From Cryptomeria japonica (lineage: Eukaryota > Streptophyta > Pinopsida > Cupressales > Cupressaceae): a stretch of 64,000 nt of DNA. The notes below the pieces were generated by a model. That model saw nothing but the letters and a program-made list of their open reading frames with translations, searched no databases and was not told the origin of the DNA. The stretch spans positions 46,678,501 to 46,742,500 of the forward strand of contig NC_081414.1 of the NCBI RefSeq assembly GCF_030272615.1, written 5' to 3'. The stretch's first letter is position 1. Each line of letters starts with the position of its first letter. Of this stretch, positions 24,501 through 36,028 are shown in pieces. The translations under genes were made by a program, and so were the position numbers.

Positions 24501-25822
24501 ATCACATCCCAAGGGTTCTATGGTGGAGGGATATATGGTATACCAGACTATGGTGTACATTACTAAATACCTTCCTAAGTTCGCAACAAAGTTTTGTGTA
24601 GATCATATTTGGGATCCCAACTCCACTAACAAATTTGAAGGGGAGTACTTGATGGGGAGTGGTAGAATGAGGAAAGTGAGAGGTAATTATTGAATATTGC
24701 AATTAATTTATTTGTAATCTTCAATATACTTCAGTTGTAAATTTTTAGTTATTTTTTTTATAGTTTCTCAAGAGTGGGATGCACTACATTTGTATGTTGC
24801 AAACAATCTTGATTGGATGACGGTATGGATTCAAGGATGTCAACAATCTGGTCGCGCACTAACATGGGAAGATGTGGCTTACTTGGTTAAAGAAGCTCAC
24901 CATAATGGAGATTTCAGTGTTACACAAAGGGAAATTGATTTAGCATATGGTTTTAGAGATAAACAAGTACGTATAAATATATTAATCACCCATATTTTTT
25001 TTATTTTTTTTTCCAATTGTAATGATGTACATATTATATATGTTTGACATTTTGAAGTTGAAACACCACAAGTCTATGTGGTGCAATGGTCACAAATTTT
25101 GCATCAAAAAGTTGGATGACACAAAGAAAACTTGTGATTCTGGAATAAGTGCAGTATTTCAGGTGACTAACACTTTGTCTAGAAGCGACATACATCCTTG
25201 AGTCTCAAAAAATCAATACTATGGGATTTTGGATGATATACTTGAGTGTGACTTTAGGTACTTCAAATTAGTTATTTTCATTGTCCAATGGTATAGGCTA
25301 CAATTGAATGAAAATGATCCTAACAAAACTGTTATTGAACATGATAATGGATTTACGATGGTTAATACAAGGTCGTTTGAGAAAGTTGGAAATGAGCCCT
25401 ATGTTCTTCCAAGCCAATGTGAGCAAGTATTTTACTCAGAGGTTCCTCATAAATCGGGTTGGTCATTTGTTGTTAAACATGATCCAAGAGGAAGGCCAGT
25501 AAGTATAATATGATGGAAGAAGAAGATAACAAAGAAATAGAAGATGATGTAGATGATGATCATGATCGACAATTAGTTGATGATGTTCCTGATGGAAATG
25601 TTCATGAAGAAGAAGAAGAAGATGATGATGATGATGTTGTTTCTAATGATGATGATTATGATTATGCTGCTGATGATGGTGATGATGATGATGATTATGA
25701 TGATGATGATGATGATGATGATGATCATGATCGATGGTTAGTTGATGATGTTCCTGACAGAAATGTTTATGAAGAAGAAGAAGAAGATGATGATGATGAT
25801 GATGTTGTTGATGATGATAATT

Positions 25823-25917
<95 letters not shown>

Positions 25918-25965
25918 GATCATGATGATCATGATGATGATTTGGATGAAGAAGAAGATCAATGA
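21585..25965 (+). pseudogene. CACTA (En/Spm-type) transposase, multi-exon, broken
   Basis: Several exons spell a CACTA transposase. The Cys/His part (CYCPCKTCKGLKTRR..RAEKHCRQHG, 21585-21740) matches the transposase-associated domain and ends at a GT donor. The Transposase_21 body follows: LEKAYEPLYEGSQTT (22092), IGMEYQAIDGCPNDHI (22324), RYIPIIPRLQQLFRC (22470), EPCNLRLSLIADDVNPFGEL (22640), NNIPPWMS, DMNVYIEPLIDELLEL (22917), LLWTIHDAP and TKGKFACPVCG (23168). A DUF4218-like part (LPDQF.., CGPVHTRSMWMVERHLKFFK at 24424) and a DUF4216-like part (NQYYGILDDILECDF at 25214, VLPSQCEQVFYSEVP) come next, then an acidic tail. Introns with GT/AG ends explain most gaps. Stops within exons (for example TGA 22962-22964 and others at 23010, 23572 and 23664) show it is inactive. 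Confidence 0.9.
25510..25965 (+). repeat. (GAT)n tract encoding the acidic tail
   Basis: A GAT/GAA triplet array. The longest pure run is (GAT) for about 86 bp at 25824-25909. In the frame opening at 25510 it encodes Asp/Glu-rich text in two related blocks that both contain DHDR.LVDDVPD.N followed by EEEEE and a D run, so part of the array arose by duplicating a ~130-bp coding unit. The other two frames are all Met or Ile and are artefacts. It sits after the DUF4216-like end of the transposase; a GTAAGT at 25504 could be a donor or the frame is shifted. Confidence 0.85.
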
Positions 25966-27300
25966 CATGAATGAAATGTATTGGATTATCTATTTGATAT
26001 TGATCTCTTGATACAAATTTATTTCATTTATATATATGGTCACATATTTAATTCATTATGTTTTAAATTCTAATGCCATTACATAATTAATTCATCATGT
26101 CCTAATAGTAGAACCATGCCACCCGTAGGAGATGGAGAGAGATAGAGTGTCACTTAGCCCTCATTTTGTGTGACATTTTTTTAAGTTTGTGTTTATTTAT
26201 TGAATGTGTTGTTTATTAGCTATGTGATGGATGGTGATTTATGATATATATGTGATGGATTATAACATCTTTATGATGATACATATGTGATTTATGATAC
26301 ATATGTTTCTATGATTACTCATATATTTAATGTATTTATTGTTTATTAAATTACAAATGTAATGCTTATGATGCTCAATTGTTGAGGACTCTACACTTTC
26401 TAGATAAAAAAAAGGTAAGGAATTAAAAAATATATAATGATTACGATGTTTGCATATTGTTCAATTTGTAATTTTTAGCATACCTATGATGTAATAATTA
26501 TGATGCTCAATTGTTGGTTCTAATTACATGTATATATTTTGTGTGATTCTGTCATCCTTGGTGGAAATAGGTATTTGACTATAGACATTGTCAACCCTTT
26601 TGTTGAGGAGCTTGCACTTTCTAGATAAATGAAAGGTAAGGGAAAAAAATATACAATGATTATGATGTCTACATATTGTTCATGTTGTCTACTATGTATT
26701 TTTTTATCATACGTATCATGTAATCTTTAGCTAACATAAGATAAATGAATTACATATGCAGGAACCTAAACCCCTTTGACGAGGATACTACATAGTGTCA
26801 TGGATCGATAGGTATAACTCAATACACCCTACAAAAACCATTTATTAATTGTTTGCTTTCTCTTTAATAATAAGCCAAGTTTTAGCAACAATATTTTGTC
26901 AAAACTTTGAATTATTTTCTCATTGAAACCACATGTTATAGCTCATTCCACCTTCTCTGACCTCCTATATGCTTTAAGTGACGAGGAAGGCTATTTTTAC
27001 GAGTTTTTAAAACTCCAAAAATACTAGGAAAACAAACAACCCCTATTTTTTAGATCTTGACATTACAAACAAATCTAATATAGTTATCAACACTTGAGGC
27101 CCCACTTGGGATTATTCAAATTTTAATCTCAACATCAACTTTAGGGCCAACTTCTTCGTCAACATTACCCTCATTTGCAAAATATCAACAACATACAATG
27201 AACCATCTATTACAAGTTATTTTTGTCTCTCCATGGAATCCTAAAATTTATTTCCTCTCACAATAACAATCGACCCTATACCAACTATCTCTCTCATTTG
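25966..27300. repeat. Non-coding spacer with a diverged direct duplication
   Basis: No gene is visible. The phrase 'gttgaggaNctNcactttctagataaa..gaaaggtaagg' followed by 'atNatgattaYgatgt' occurs near 26377-26450 and again near 26601-26670, so a block of about 220 bp is duplicated. Confidence 0.5.
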
Positions 27301-27305
27301 ATGGA

Positions 27306-28075
27306 GTGCAGGTACCACCAAATAGGTATTTGTTAGATTTATCTTCCTCGAGTGAGGGAAATTCAGGAAGAGAAGATGAAAGTGAGACATGTAGTACGTC
27401 TAAAAGAGGGAGATCAACTAGAGGTCAAAAGATTAGGAGAAAATTTAATAAACACATGCAATTTTTTCTTGCTCAAGGGGGTTCATGTTCTTATGATGAT
27501 GAGAGCATAGGTGACATAGAGGTGCCCTTGAGGTACAAACATCTACAGTAACAATGGGTACCCAAGGAACTTCCTCCAATAAACATTGCTTTTTGTGTTA
27601 ACAAAAGGATATATCTCATAGCACCATCATCATTACATTGTTTGGGCCTATTTTCCATGGATGACATAAAGGTCTGTTAAAAAAATGGATGTATATTGTT
27701 CGATATAAAAAAAAGTATGTGTAGGTATGCACTCTCAACAAATTATATACAACGAAAAAATAATAATCAAAGTAAAAGAGTAGCTATGTACATTGACGGA
27801 AGAAAAAAAGCAACATGGAATATTCCAGGTTTTATAAATAGTACACGACTTGGGTCAACTAATAAGAAACCCTATTGCATATTCAAGGTGTGCAAGGGAA
27901 ATCATGTATTTGTATGTGTGATAAAATTAGTAAGTACAGGGGAAGAGGTGCTAATCGATTACAATTTGAATTGCATAGATACAAACAAAATTACTATCAT
28001 AGGGGTGGTACGTACTATATACCATTTAAACCAACCTTCAATTAATGACTCCAATATACCATTTTATTATTAAGG
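27306..28075 (+). pseudogene. SET-domain-like protein fragment inside the CACTA-type region
   Basis: A frame from about 27312 (after a possible AG acceptor) opens with a Ser/Glu-rich, then basic stretch (SSSSEGNSGREDESE, RGRSTRGQKIRRKFNKH) and continues, after one TAA at about 27678, into a block ending at 28075. That block reads MYIDGRKKATWNIPGFINST near 27787, then PYCIFKV and TGEEVLIDYNLN near 27929-27964. The order 'DG....N..GFIN....P.C......GEE..IDY' is that of the second half of a SET domain, the fold of lysine methyltransferases; NHSCxPNC is here FINSTRLGSTNKKPYC, so a usual cysteine is missing. The N-terminal half of a SET domain is less clear. It lies on the same strand as the transposase. 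A captured host fragment or an element-encoded SET-like protein both fit; activity is doubtful. Confidence 0.55.
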
Positions 28076-28136
28076 TTTTTTGCTAAGTCTATTGGTTTCA
28101 TTTCGCTAATGTGTTTTTTATATTTAATCTTTGTCA

Positions 28137-29650
28137 CAGGGCGACATTCATCCAACACATAGCATAGACATGAATGTACCTTCCAGCCCTTCTACCCAGC
28201 AGGTAAACCTTATTGTAATTGTACAGATTAGATAGAAGCAAAATGTTATATTATTATGTTCTTTTCTTTAGGGTTTTGGATTAATTTTGATAATGTTACT
28301 AATATTCTTGTCACAGACAGATGTTCAGGGAAAGGCACTTGCATTACTTGATGACATCTATATAGAGCTAGACTCACTATTATGTGATGATGACATCATA
28401 TATTCCACAAACCCTATCGAAATAATGAGAAAGATAAAAAAAAATTAATAGAGAAATTCTTTCTTTGGCATACCAAATCCCTCAAATTGATGCAATAAAA
28501 GAGAGGCTGCAACAATTGATGCAGAGAGCACAAAACTTGGAAGTAAGCAGTAATGAAATCTTTAATTATAACATAAGTTCAAAAATGGTTTATATTTTAT
28601 ACTCTTTTATGTCATGAACTAAAATGTGTACGTGTTGTTTTTATAGGAAATATTGCATCCTTATCGAGCTGGTGGCCATGATCAGGGTACTCTAGGTAGT
28701 TTAGGTGATGACCATGTTCCATACATTAAAACTACTTTGGTGCTCCGATATATCCTTTATGTGTTCACAGGCTCCTTGTTGTTATCAAACATGTGACTAC
28801 TATTACTTGTGTTTTGATATCTTTTCAGACCATATGTTTCCTCTTTTACAGATCATAGAACTATTCATTCTTCATAAGAGCCCCAATACTTCTTTTTTAA
28901 CTAAGGTCTTTGTCTTCAATATTGATCTCTAGTATTTGAATTGCATGATTCCTCTCACTGATGCAGAGACATCAAAGATTTCTCACTTGGATCCTAATAT
29001 GATCCATTCAACCTTCCAATATAGGTTGCATTTTAGAGACATTCCTAAACCAATATCATGGAACTACCAACCTTCCAAGGATCCAAACTGATCCAATCTA
29101 CCCTTTCAACATGTTCATCAACAATTTCAATATATATAAGAGGCATAATTCAAGTACAAACTCTTCTAGATACACTAAGTGGATGGGTTTGAAACATCTA
29201 ACAAGATTAATGTTTTGTATATTTAATGTATTATTCTTCAGGTGATGTCCATGTTCTTGTGCAAATGCTGCCTCATCAGATGCCATCATCCCCTCCTATA
29301 TTGCCAACTACAATGTCACCAACACGCAACATGCAGACATCCTCTAGTGCACATCATACTGACCCCGGAGTTGGTAGATCCCTCTTTTTCTCTCTTTTGT
29401 TATGTGTTTATTTCCCTTGAAGTGTTCTTTCTTGGTGGCATTTCATAGTGGATTCATTTTCTGTAGCAGGACATGTACATGAGGATGCAAAGGCCACTAG
29501 TGGTGATACCATAGCAACATTTACTGGATCTTCCTGTATTGCTAGTACGGGAACGTTTCCGATCACATTTGTGGTAACCAAAGATTTGCTTCCCATAAAG
29601 ATAGAGAAGGTTCCACGTACTTTAAAATTATTATTATATATAGTCTAATT
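28137..29650 (+). pseudogene. Possible further exons of the same gene; product unknown
   Basis: Short open stretches bounded by AG and GT: GDIHPTHSIDMNVPSSPS (28141-28202), TDVQGKALALLDDIYIELDS (28319-28440), IPQIDAIKERLQQLMQ (28470-28545), EILHPYRAGGHDQG (28648) and a Pro/Ser/Thr-rich block at 29242-29370. Each is too short to identify. Together they look like the low-complexity linker of a multi-exon protein lying between the SET-like block and the exon at 44821, on the same strand. Confidence that all belong to one transcript is low. Confidence 0.3.
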
Positions 29651-29683
29651 GTAATTTACTTATTGATCACTCATTTTGGACTA

Positions 29684-30813
29684 TGTTGGCTTGATGATGA
29701 TTATAATGGATGACTTCATGTGTTGTCATTGATGGCACATGTCTACACACACATATGTTCACATTGTCATAGTCATATTAGTTAAGACAAATCGATATTA
29801 CTCCTAAGTCTTTGTATTGCAAAACCGGTATTATATGTATAGTTAAGTTCAAACAGTTTAGAGGGTCTCTAATCGGTATATGTAGACAACCAATATATAC
29901 AAGAATGGCTTGACACCAGCATAGAGATTCAGCGGAGATCATCAAAGAAGCGAATGGAGGACAATCAGTCTATAAGTTGGAAGAGGTTGACTCTTAATCG
30001 GTATTAGTGTTCCAATTGGTTTCATTGATTGTGTGATGAGTTATCACCAGTCGTGATGAGGTATCCCTAATCGACAGATTTGGTAGAAATCTATGATGAG
30101 TTATGTTAGATTGTCCAGATACACTACACCTAGGAAATTGTGATATGATTCTAGAGATGACATAAAATCTAATGTCTATACAATGACATTATGATGAACT
30201 ATATTTTTCATGATGCGAGATAGAAGTGTTAAGTTGTTGAAGGCATTGTAGAGTATGTGGGTGATGCAATTTTGAGTGAGAAAAAAAGGATCTATTCAAG
30301 CAAGTTGTGCTACTTCTAGATCACACCACCTGTTGTTTTCTAATCACTACAATAGTCAAATCCCCTAACCTGGTAAGCTCTAACAAGCTTCATTGTACAA
30401 ATCCTCTAACAAGGTGATCCATTAATTTGGGTTTAAAATCCTCTACTGAGGTTACTCCTAATAGGGTACTACCTTTAATAGGGTATGGCTTCTAACAGAG
30501 CTTTGGGATCTTTAACAGGATTCGCTCCTAGAAGAGCACTTTTGTAGACCTTAATCGGTCAGTTACCTATTACTGCAGATAGTTAACTTGTGAGTCCCAT
30601 CTCATCATGGTTTTTCCTAGTTGGGTTTTCCATGTATAAACACTTGTGTTATGGTAGATGTTTTATTTGTTGTGGATGCTTTAATATCATTTTGGATTGC
30701 ATGCATAGTATTTAGTAAACTGATTAAGTATCTTTTTTAGTTTGTGTTTCAAGTGGTACTATTTTTGCTATCACTCATTCACCCCCCCCTCTAAGTGCTT
30801 TATAAGTCTATCA
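29684..30813 (+). repeat. 5' LTR of element A
   Basis: 1130 bp, starting TGTTGGCTTGATGATG and ending AAGTCTATCA. The 3' half holds GGTTTTTCCTAGTTGGGTTT and TTGTGTTATGG, a block typical of the R/U5 area of plant Copia LTRs, and TTCACCCCCCCCTCT near its end, which is shared with LTRs of elements B and C. Confidence 0.93.
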
Positions 30814-30815
30814 AT

Positions 30816-30828
30816 TGGTATCAAAGCC
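30816..30828 (+). other. Primer-binding site of element A
   Basis: TGGTATCAAAGCC, one base off the usual TGGTATCAGAGCC, placed 2 bp (AT) after the LTR end. Elements B and C have the same 2-bp AT spacer. Confidence 0.85.
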
Positions 30829-30875
30829 AAACTTCTTTAAAGCTTGATCACTTGCAAGGAAACACTAAAGTCATC

Positions 30876-32165
30876 ATGGGGGATATGAGTTATTTAGAGA
30901 TGGATAGAGTGCTTGATGCTACCAAGGAAGAGCTGGAAACCCTAAGGGTAAGATTTAAATCTTCACAAGTCAAAAGGAAAGAGCTAACTGAATAACTATT
31001 AGATCTAATAATAGTTCTTTAGATGAGGCTAACATTGATGCATTAGCTGAAGAAGTTGAAAGCTAAATGGTGAAAAGTTAAATCTGAGAAGAGAGTTAGA
31101 AGCCCTAACCATCAGCATGAGCCAAGAGCTTGAAGAAAGAAGGGAAACTGAAGACCTGATCAAAGAAAGAGATCATGAGATTGCTAAAATCAAACAAGAG
31201 AATGCAACTTTGTATGAGCATTGGCATGAAGAGAAGGAAGAGAAGGAGGCCTTGCAGCTAGATCTTGAAATGGCAACATCTCTAAGAGAGACTCTAACAA
31301 AAAACAATGAATATCTTACTAGAGAGCTCATTGAGGCTATTAGAAAGCTAGAAAAGTTCAATAAGAGTTCTTCCATGTTGGATGAGAAGATCCAATCTCA
31401 AAAGATGAATGGTGACACATCTGGACTAGGTTTCAATACATCTAAGAAAGGAGAATCTTCCGGTATAAAGAGCAACATTCACAAAGATAAAACTTCTCCT
31501 AAGGCTAACAAGCCTACAGGTAAGAAAGCATTTAAATATGTTTTCTTTGTCTATCATAAACCTGGACATACTACAAATATGTGTAGAAGCAGACCTAATG
31601 AGAATATAGGCTATAATGCAAATGCTAGGTATGTATCTAGGAGATTTGAAGGTCACTATTTTACATGCAACATATATGGACATAGATCAATTGAATGCAG
31701 ATATGGAGAAAATAATCTGGCACCTCACATGAATCCAAGACCTAATGGTGATTGGAGGAGAACCTATGATAACCAAGAAAACATGAACTAGCAGAAACCC
31801 TATGTCAACTAGTTCAGTCCATTTGAAATGGAAAAGGCAACTAATGTTATTTGCACCATTTGTAACAATTATGGTCATGTGGCTATGAACTGTAGAAGAG
31901 AACTGACATAGGTAATGTAGGACCTTGGAGATCATCTAGAATGGCTTTCTATCATTGTCACAAACTGGGGCACATGGCAAAGTTTTGTAGAACCAGGGAG
32001 AACAAACCGGTTAACCACTTTGTAGATCAAAAAGGTAAGCAAAAGGTCAATATTGAAGAAACTAGAGAGGAGATGAACAAAATATGGAAAAAGAAAAGTG
32101 AGGACAAGCCTATAGAAGAATCTATCCCTACATCTAGTGTGGAGAACTCTGCACCGGAGAACTAA
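30876..32165 (+). pseudogene. gag: Element A Gag: coiled coil plus four zinc knuckles, broken
   Basis: The start at 30876 (MGDMSYLEMD) is the first ATG after the primer site. The first part is a heptad-rich coiled coil (EELETLRVRFKSSQ, then MSQELEERRETEDLIKERDHE at 31117), followed by a basic linker and four CCHC boxes. Box 1 (VFFVYHKPGHTTNMC, ~31542) has lost both leading cysteines. Box 2 is FTCNIYGHRSIEC, also missing its first cysteine. Box 3 is CTICNNYGHVAMNC (~31855) and intact. Box 4 is YHCHKLGHMAKFC (~31947), with Tyr/Phe at the first cysteine. Stops (TAA near 30993, TAG at 31789 and 31810 and others) and frame breaks near 31000-31100 and after box 3 disable it. Homologous throughout to the Gags of C (60386-61669) and, more distantly, B (42734-43799). 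It would form the particle and bind RNA. Confidence 0.9.
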
Positions 32166-32669
32166 GCCTTTTGAACAGGCCTAAGGGGAGCATAGCGGTA
32201 AATCTACTTTTGGACCCCTTGAAGAATGTGTGGTAAGAGAGTTTGCATTTTGAGTTGTTTTGTGAGAATTCTTGATATCATTGTCTATCAATTGGTATTG
32301 GTTTTTCAAAATACTGTCAACCGGTTATATACCTATTAGTATTGGAAGTATTGTTAAGCAGTATATTAGGGTTTGTTAACCTATCGGTTGAGAAATTAAT
32401 GCAGTGGGTAAAGTTTATAAAAGCAATTTTTAGTATGTTATTTTTACCCTAATTGCATTCTAAAGAGAGTTCTTGAGCACCTATAGAGAAAAAAGAGAAT
32501 TGCTATCTGATTGTAGATAGATTTGTGTTGAGGATTGAAAGATTGAATTGGATTCAAAGATTAGTGAAGGAAAAACAAGTGTACATTTGAGAGATCAACC
32601 AGTTGCTTGCCAGTGCAGATGAATTAAGGTATTCTTTTGATAATTTCTCTCAAATTGAGTTTATCCAGA

Positions 32670-35600
32670 ATGGCATCATCGTCTAAGCAAGTAGAGAAAC
32701 CTATGATCACTGTTGAACCTATGGAGTCTATGGAAACAGACAAAATTGTGTCATATAATGCTTTGTCTCAAGTTCCTGATGGTGTTATGATAAAAGGTGA
32801 TTAATCCAGTTACATTGACTATAAAATTGAGGATTTAGGATCATTATCAATTTATTCTCAATTGAAATCCTTGTGTGATAAAAGTGGCAAAATGAAACAT
32901 GAGTACATTAGGGTTTATGAAAAGGGTTTTCACAATGCGGTGTATTTTCTTGAAGATTTTGAAGAAGAACATGTTAGGATAATTCTTAGTTGTGTGCATG
33001 GTGAATATATGTATCTTGAAAGGTCGCACACAATCACAAAGGAAGCAATCCATGCAATGACTGGTTTTTGGCAAACCGGTGAAGTTCCAAAGCTGAGGAA
33101 AATTTCAAAAGAAACTGTGGTAACACTAACTCAGACTACCTTTGATGGTTGTGCATTTTCAATTAACAACATTAAGGAACCAATAGTTAGACTTTCTACT
33201 ATGGTCATTGGGTACAAGATATTTTATTTCAGTAGAATGAACAGTGTGCCATCTGCAGCTGTGCATGCAACTTACATAATGATTGTTGAGAATGCAGATT
33301 ATGACTTATGTGAGGCTATAAGGAGTCAATTGATGTTGAACTTGCAATCAATTAAGAAAGACATCAGTCAAAAGTTCAAATTTGGTCAATTATTGATTGG
33401 TCTATTCTTTTATTTTTTAGAATTTCCTACCGGGAATTGGCGACATTCAATGGTCAAAGTACCTACCAGTAACTACTCAAATCAAGAACAACATTAAGGT
33501 TGTAAGGAATACATTCTCTTCTGCAATAAATAAATATTTTAATGAGTTCCAAAAGAAGATGAGCATGAGGGTGAGGCTACCTAAAGATGTGGTGAAACAC
33601 TTTGCTAAAGACATCTATTTCACAGTCACCATAGAATTTTGTCTTATGGAGGCCATAGAACCCAGGGAGAATGAAATGAGTTATGAAGTCAATTATGACT
33701 TATTAATCAGATATGCCAACAACCTTTTGGCATCTCCCAAGTATAAGAAGAAGAAAATATTGGGAACATATGAGGAAAGAAATGCACCCGCTGAACCTAT
33801 TTCTACCAAAGAGAAGAAGAAGAAAGTTGAGAAAGCACCGGCAATGACCACCAGTACAAGGGTGACAAGAAGTGTTCAAGTAAAAAAGAAACCTGCACCC
33901 AAAGTATATGCTAAGAAGCATACTGTAATGAAGAAGAGAGGCACGAAACTCATTCTTCAAGAAGATTTTGAGGATACCAACACTGAAGAGGAACCAAAGA
34001 AAATGAAAGCAACTAGTAAGAAAGACAAACCAGTAGGAGGCACCTCACAACAGGGTATTCCTATTAATGCCTTATCTTACAAACCTATGACTTCTTTTGA
34101 GAGAACTATAAAAACATTAGGGAGGAATAGGTTTGATAATGTGAAAGAATGTTTTGATTCATTTGATGATGATTAGAAGCAACAAATTGTTCAAAAGGTA
34201 ATCTACTACTTATGTCAATACAATCGATTGCCTCAGGATCTTAAAAATGATATTTCTGATTCTTTGTATTCTATTCTTGCAATAAGTGGAAAGTGGTTGT
34301 TGAACAAGATCAAAAAATAATTGATAGTATTTTCATTCAATATTTTTCTGAATTGTCTAGAGATGAATTATTAGCATTGCTTGATAAAGTCAAAGGACAG
34401 TTTCATTCTAAGGAAAGAAGATTGATGTTAATGAATGGAAAGGTGCAATTTGTTGAAGTTGAAAGCCATCAGATAGCTAGAAATATTCAAAGGATGCATG
34501 AGAAGTTGAAGTCTCATAAAACTAATCAAACAGAGACTGGAGCACAACCAGAGTTAGATGAAGAAGAAATTATTGCACCACATATTGTCTATCCTATTAA
34601 GCATAAGGATGACACTACTCTACCAGTTATCTTTGTAGATGATATTCAAGAAACCATTGATTTATCTGGTAATATCATTGACCCTTTTATGCAACCATTA
34701 CAACAACTTGTCCTTACTGTTACATAGGAAGTGGTTGAAGCACCGATAGCTCAACCTAGTGTGGATATTCAACCTCCACTAGAAAAAGAACACTAAGTGG
34801 AAAATCAATTGCCACCGGTTACAGCGGTTACACAAGAGAAATAAACAAAGGTATAAAAAGAGAAAGAGAAACCTGAGAAAGAGGTTGAAATGAAGCAACC
34901 TGAATAGAAAAAAGAGGAAGAGAAAGAGAAAACAAAGGAGAAGATAGCAAATGAAAAGGAAAAAGAAATTGTTAAGTAGCAAATTGACGATGAGGATGAC
35001 TCAATAGGCATCAAAGGGCCTACAGATGTAGATAATATGAGTGAATCTAAACTCATGGAGATTGCTACAATGATGCAATCTAGAGCTCAGAAGAAAAGAT
35101 TAAAAGAGAAGAGGAAGGAAGCAGAAACTATTCAAACTACCATTGAGATTTTGTCAAGTCTTCTATTAGAGATAGATAGTGGAAATTTGTCAACTCCTAT
35201 CAACAATCTTGACCAGTTGGTTGCTGATGCATCTGACCAACTGAAGTCCCTTGAAGAAGATGCTTAGACTTTAGCTGAGAAGAATTATAGAAAGAAGAGA
35301 GGAGAGAAAATAATGAAAGATATTGATACAGGGAAGATTGCTTTATCCGTGAATAAAGATCTTTTGAGGATTGCTATTGAAACAGGAGGAAGGATACTAG
35401 CATATACATCTAATGTTTCATTTTTATACACTAATTTGATTAAGAGGCAAGAAGAGACAGAACATGAACTGGAAAGGATATGTACTGCCTACATAACTTT
35501 ACAGGATTCTGCCTTAGTATTTGGAAAATCAGTTGATGATTTGCAAAACCAGTTAGAAGTCTATGATTATGAACAAGCTAAGAGACTATGATCCTTGAAA

Positions 35601-35840
35601 GAGATAAAGAACCAGTTGAGACCCAAAGTGGACATTTTACAATGGGCATACATGGATGCAGAAGCAGTTTTGACAACTCCAGAAATGAGCAGAGTGGATG
35701 CGATGGAAGAATTCGCTGCACAGGTTATGACAACCATTGAAATCATTGAAACCTTATTGGAAACATGGGAAAATGATTTTTCTCAGATGAAGATCACTTT
35801 CAATGACATTTTCTTGAAAATCACAGTGAATACTCCTTGA
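32670..35840 (+). pseudogene. Element A second ORF: unknown protein of about 1050 codons, broken
   Basis: It starts MASSSKQVEKPMITVEP at 32670. The N-terminal module (32820-33420) reads LEDFEEEHVRIILSCVHGEY, ITKEAIHAMTGFWQTGEVP, IGYKIFYFSRMNSVPSAAVH and KFKFGQLLIGLFFYF; the same steps appear in elements B and C. A basic Lys-rich centre (33790-34030), an acidic part and a long helical, Glu/Lys-rich C-terminal half (34300-35840) follow, closing about 190 bp before the 3' LTR. Frame breaks lie at about 33430-33480 and 34200-34290; stops are mainly TAG or TAA where glutamine would fit (for example after VLTVT, PE and EEDA). No polymerase or integrase signature is present. By place it sits where pol or an env-like ORF would be. 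I do not know the family; resemblance to unnamed 'putative plant transposon protein' domains is a guess. Confidence 0.75.
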
Positions 35841-35932
35841 TAAAGACTCTTACATTTTTGTATATGTAACTTTTGGATGCAAATTTTTCTATAATATATG
35901 TATTTTACTTTTCAATTTGGTATTGTTATCAA

Positions 35933-36028
35933 AGGGGGAGTAGAAATATGTTTGTACATTTGTAAGCACACTTAGTTGTAAAGTTATAAAATTTTCTAAG
36001 TGTTGCCATCAATGCCAAAGGGGGAGAT
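35933..36028 (+). other. Two polypurine tracts of element A
   Basis: The tract next to the LTR is AAAGGGGGAGAT (36017-36028), preceded by ATGCC. A second, AAAGGGGGAGTAG, lies about 85 bp upstream (from 35934). Paired copies of GCCAAAGGGGGAG are a feature of SIRE-lineage Copia elements. Confidence 0.8.

Noticed and set aside
25738-26011. Open frames made of poly-Ile (minus) and poly-Met (plus)
   Set aside because: They are the other readings of the (GAT)n array; only the Asp frame makes sense next to the transposase.
34779-35056. Hydrophobic minus-strand frames that look like membrane proteins
   Set aside because: They are the complement of Lys/Glu-rich coding sequence in the second ORF of element A.
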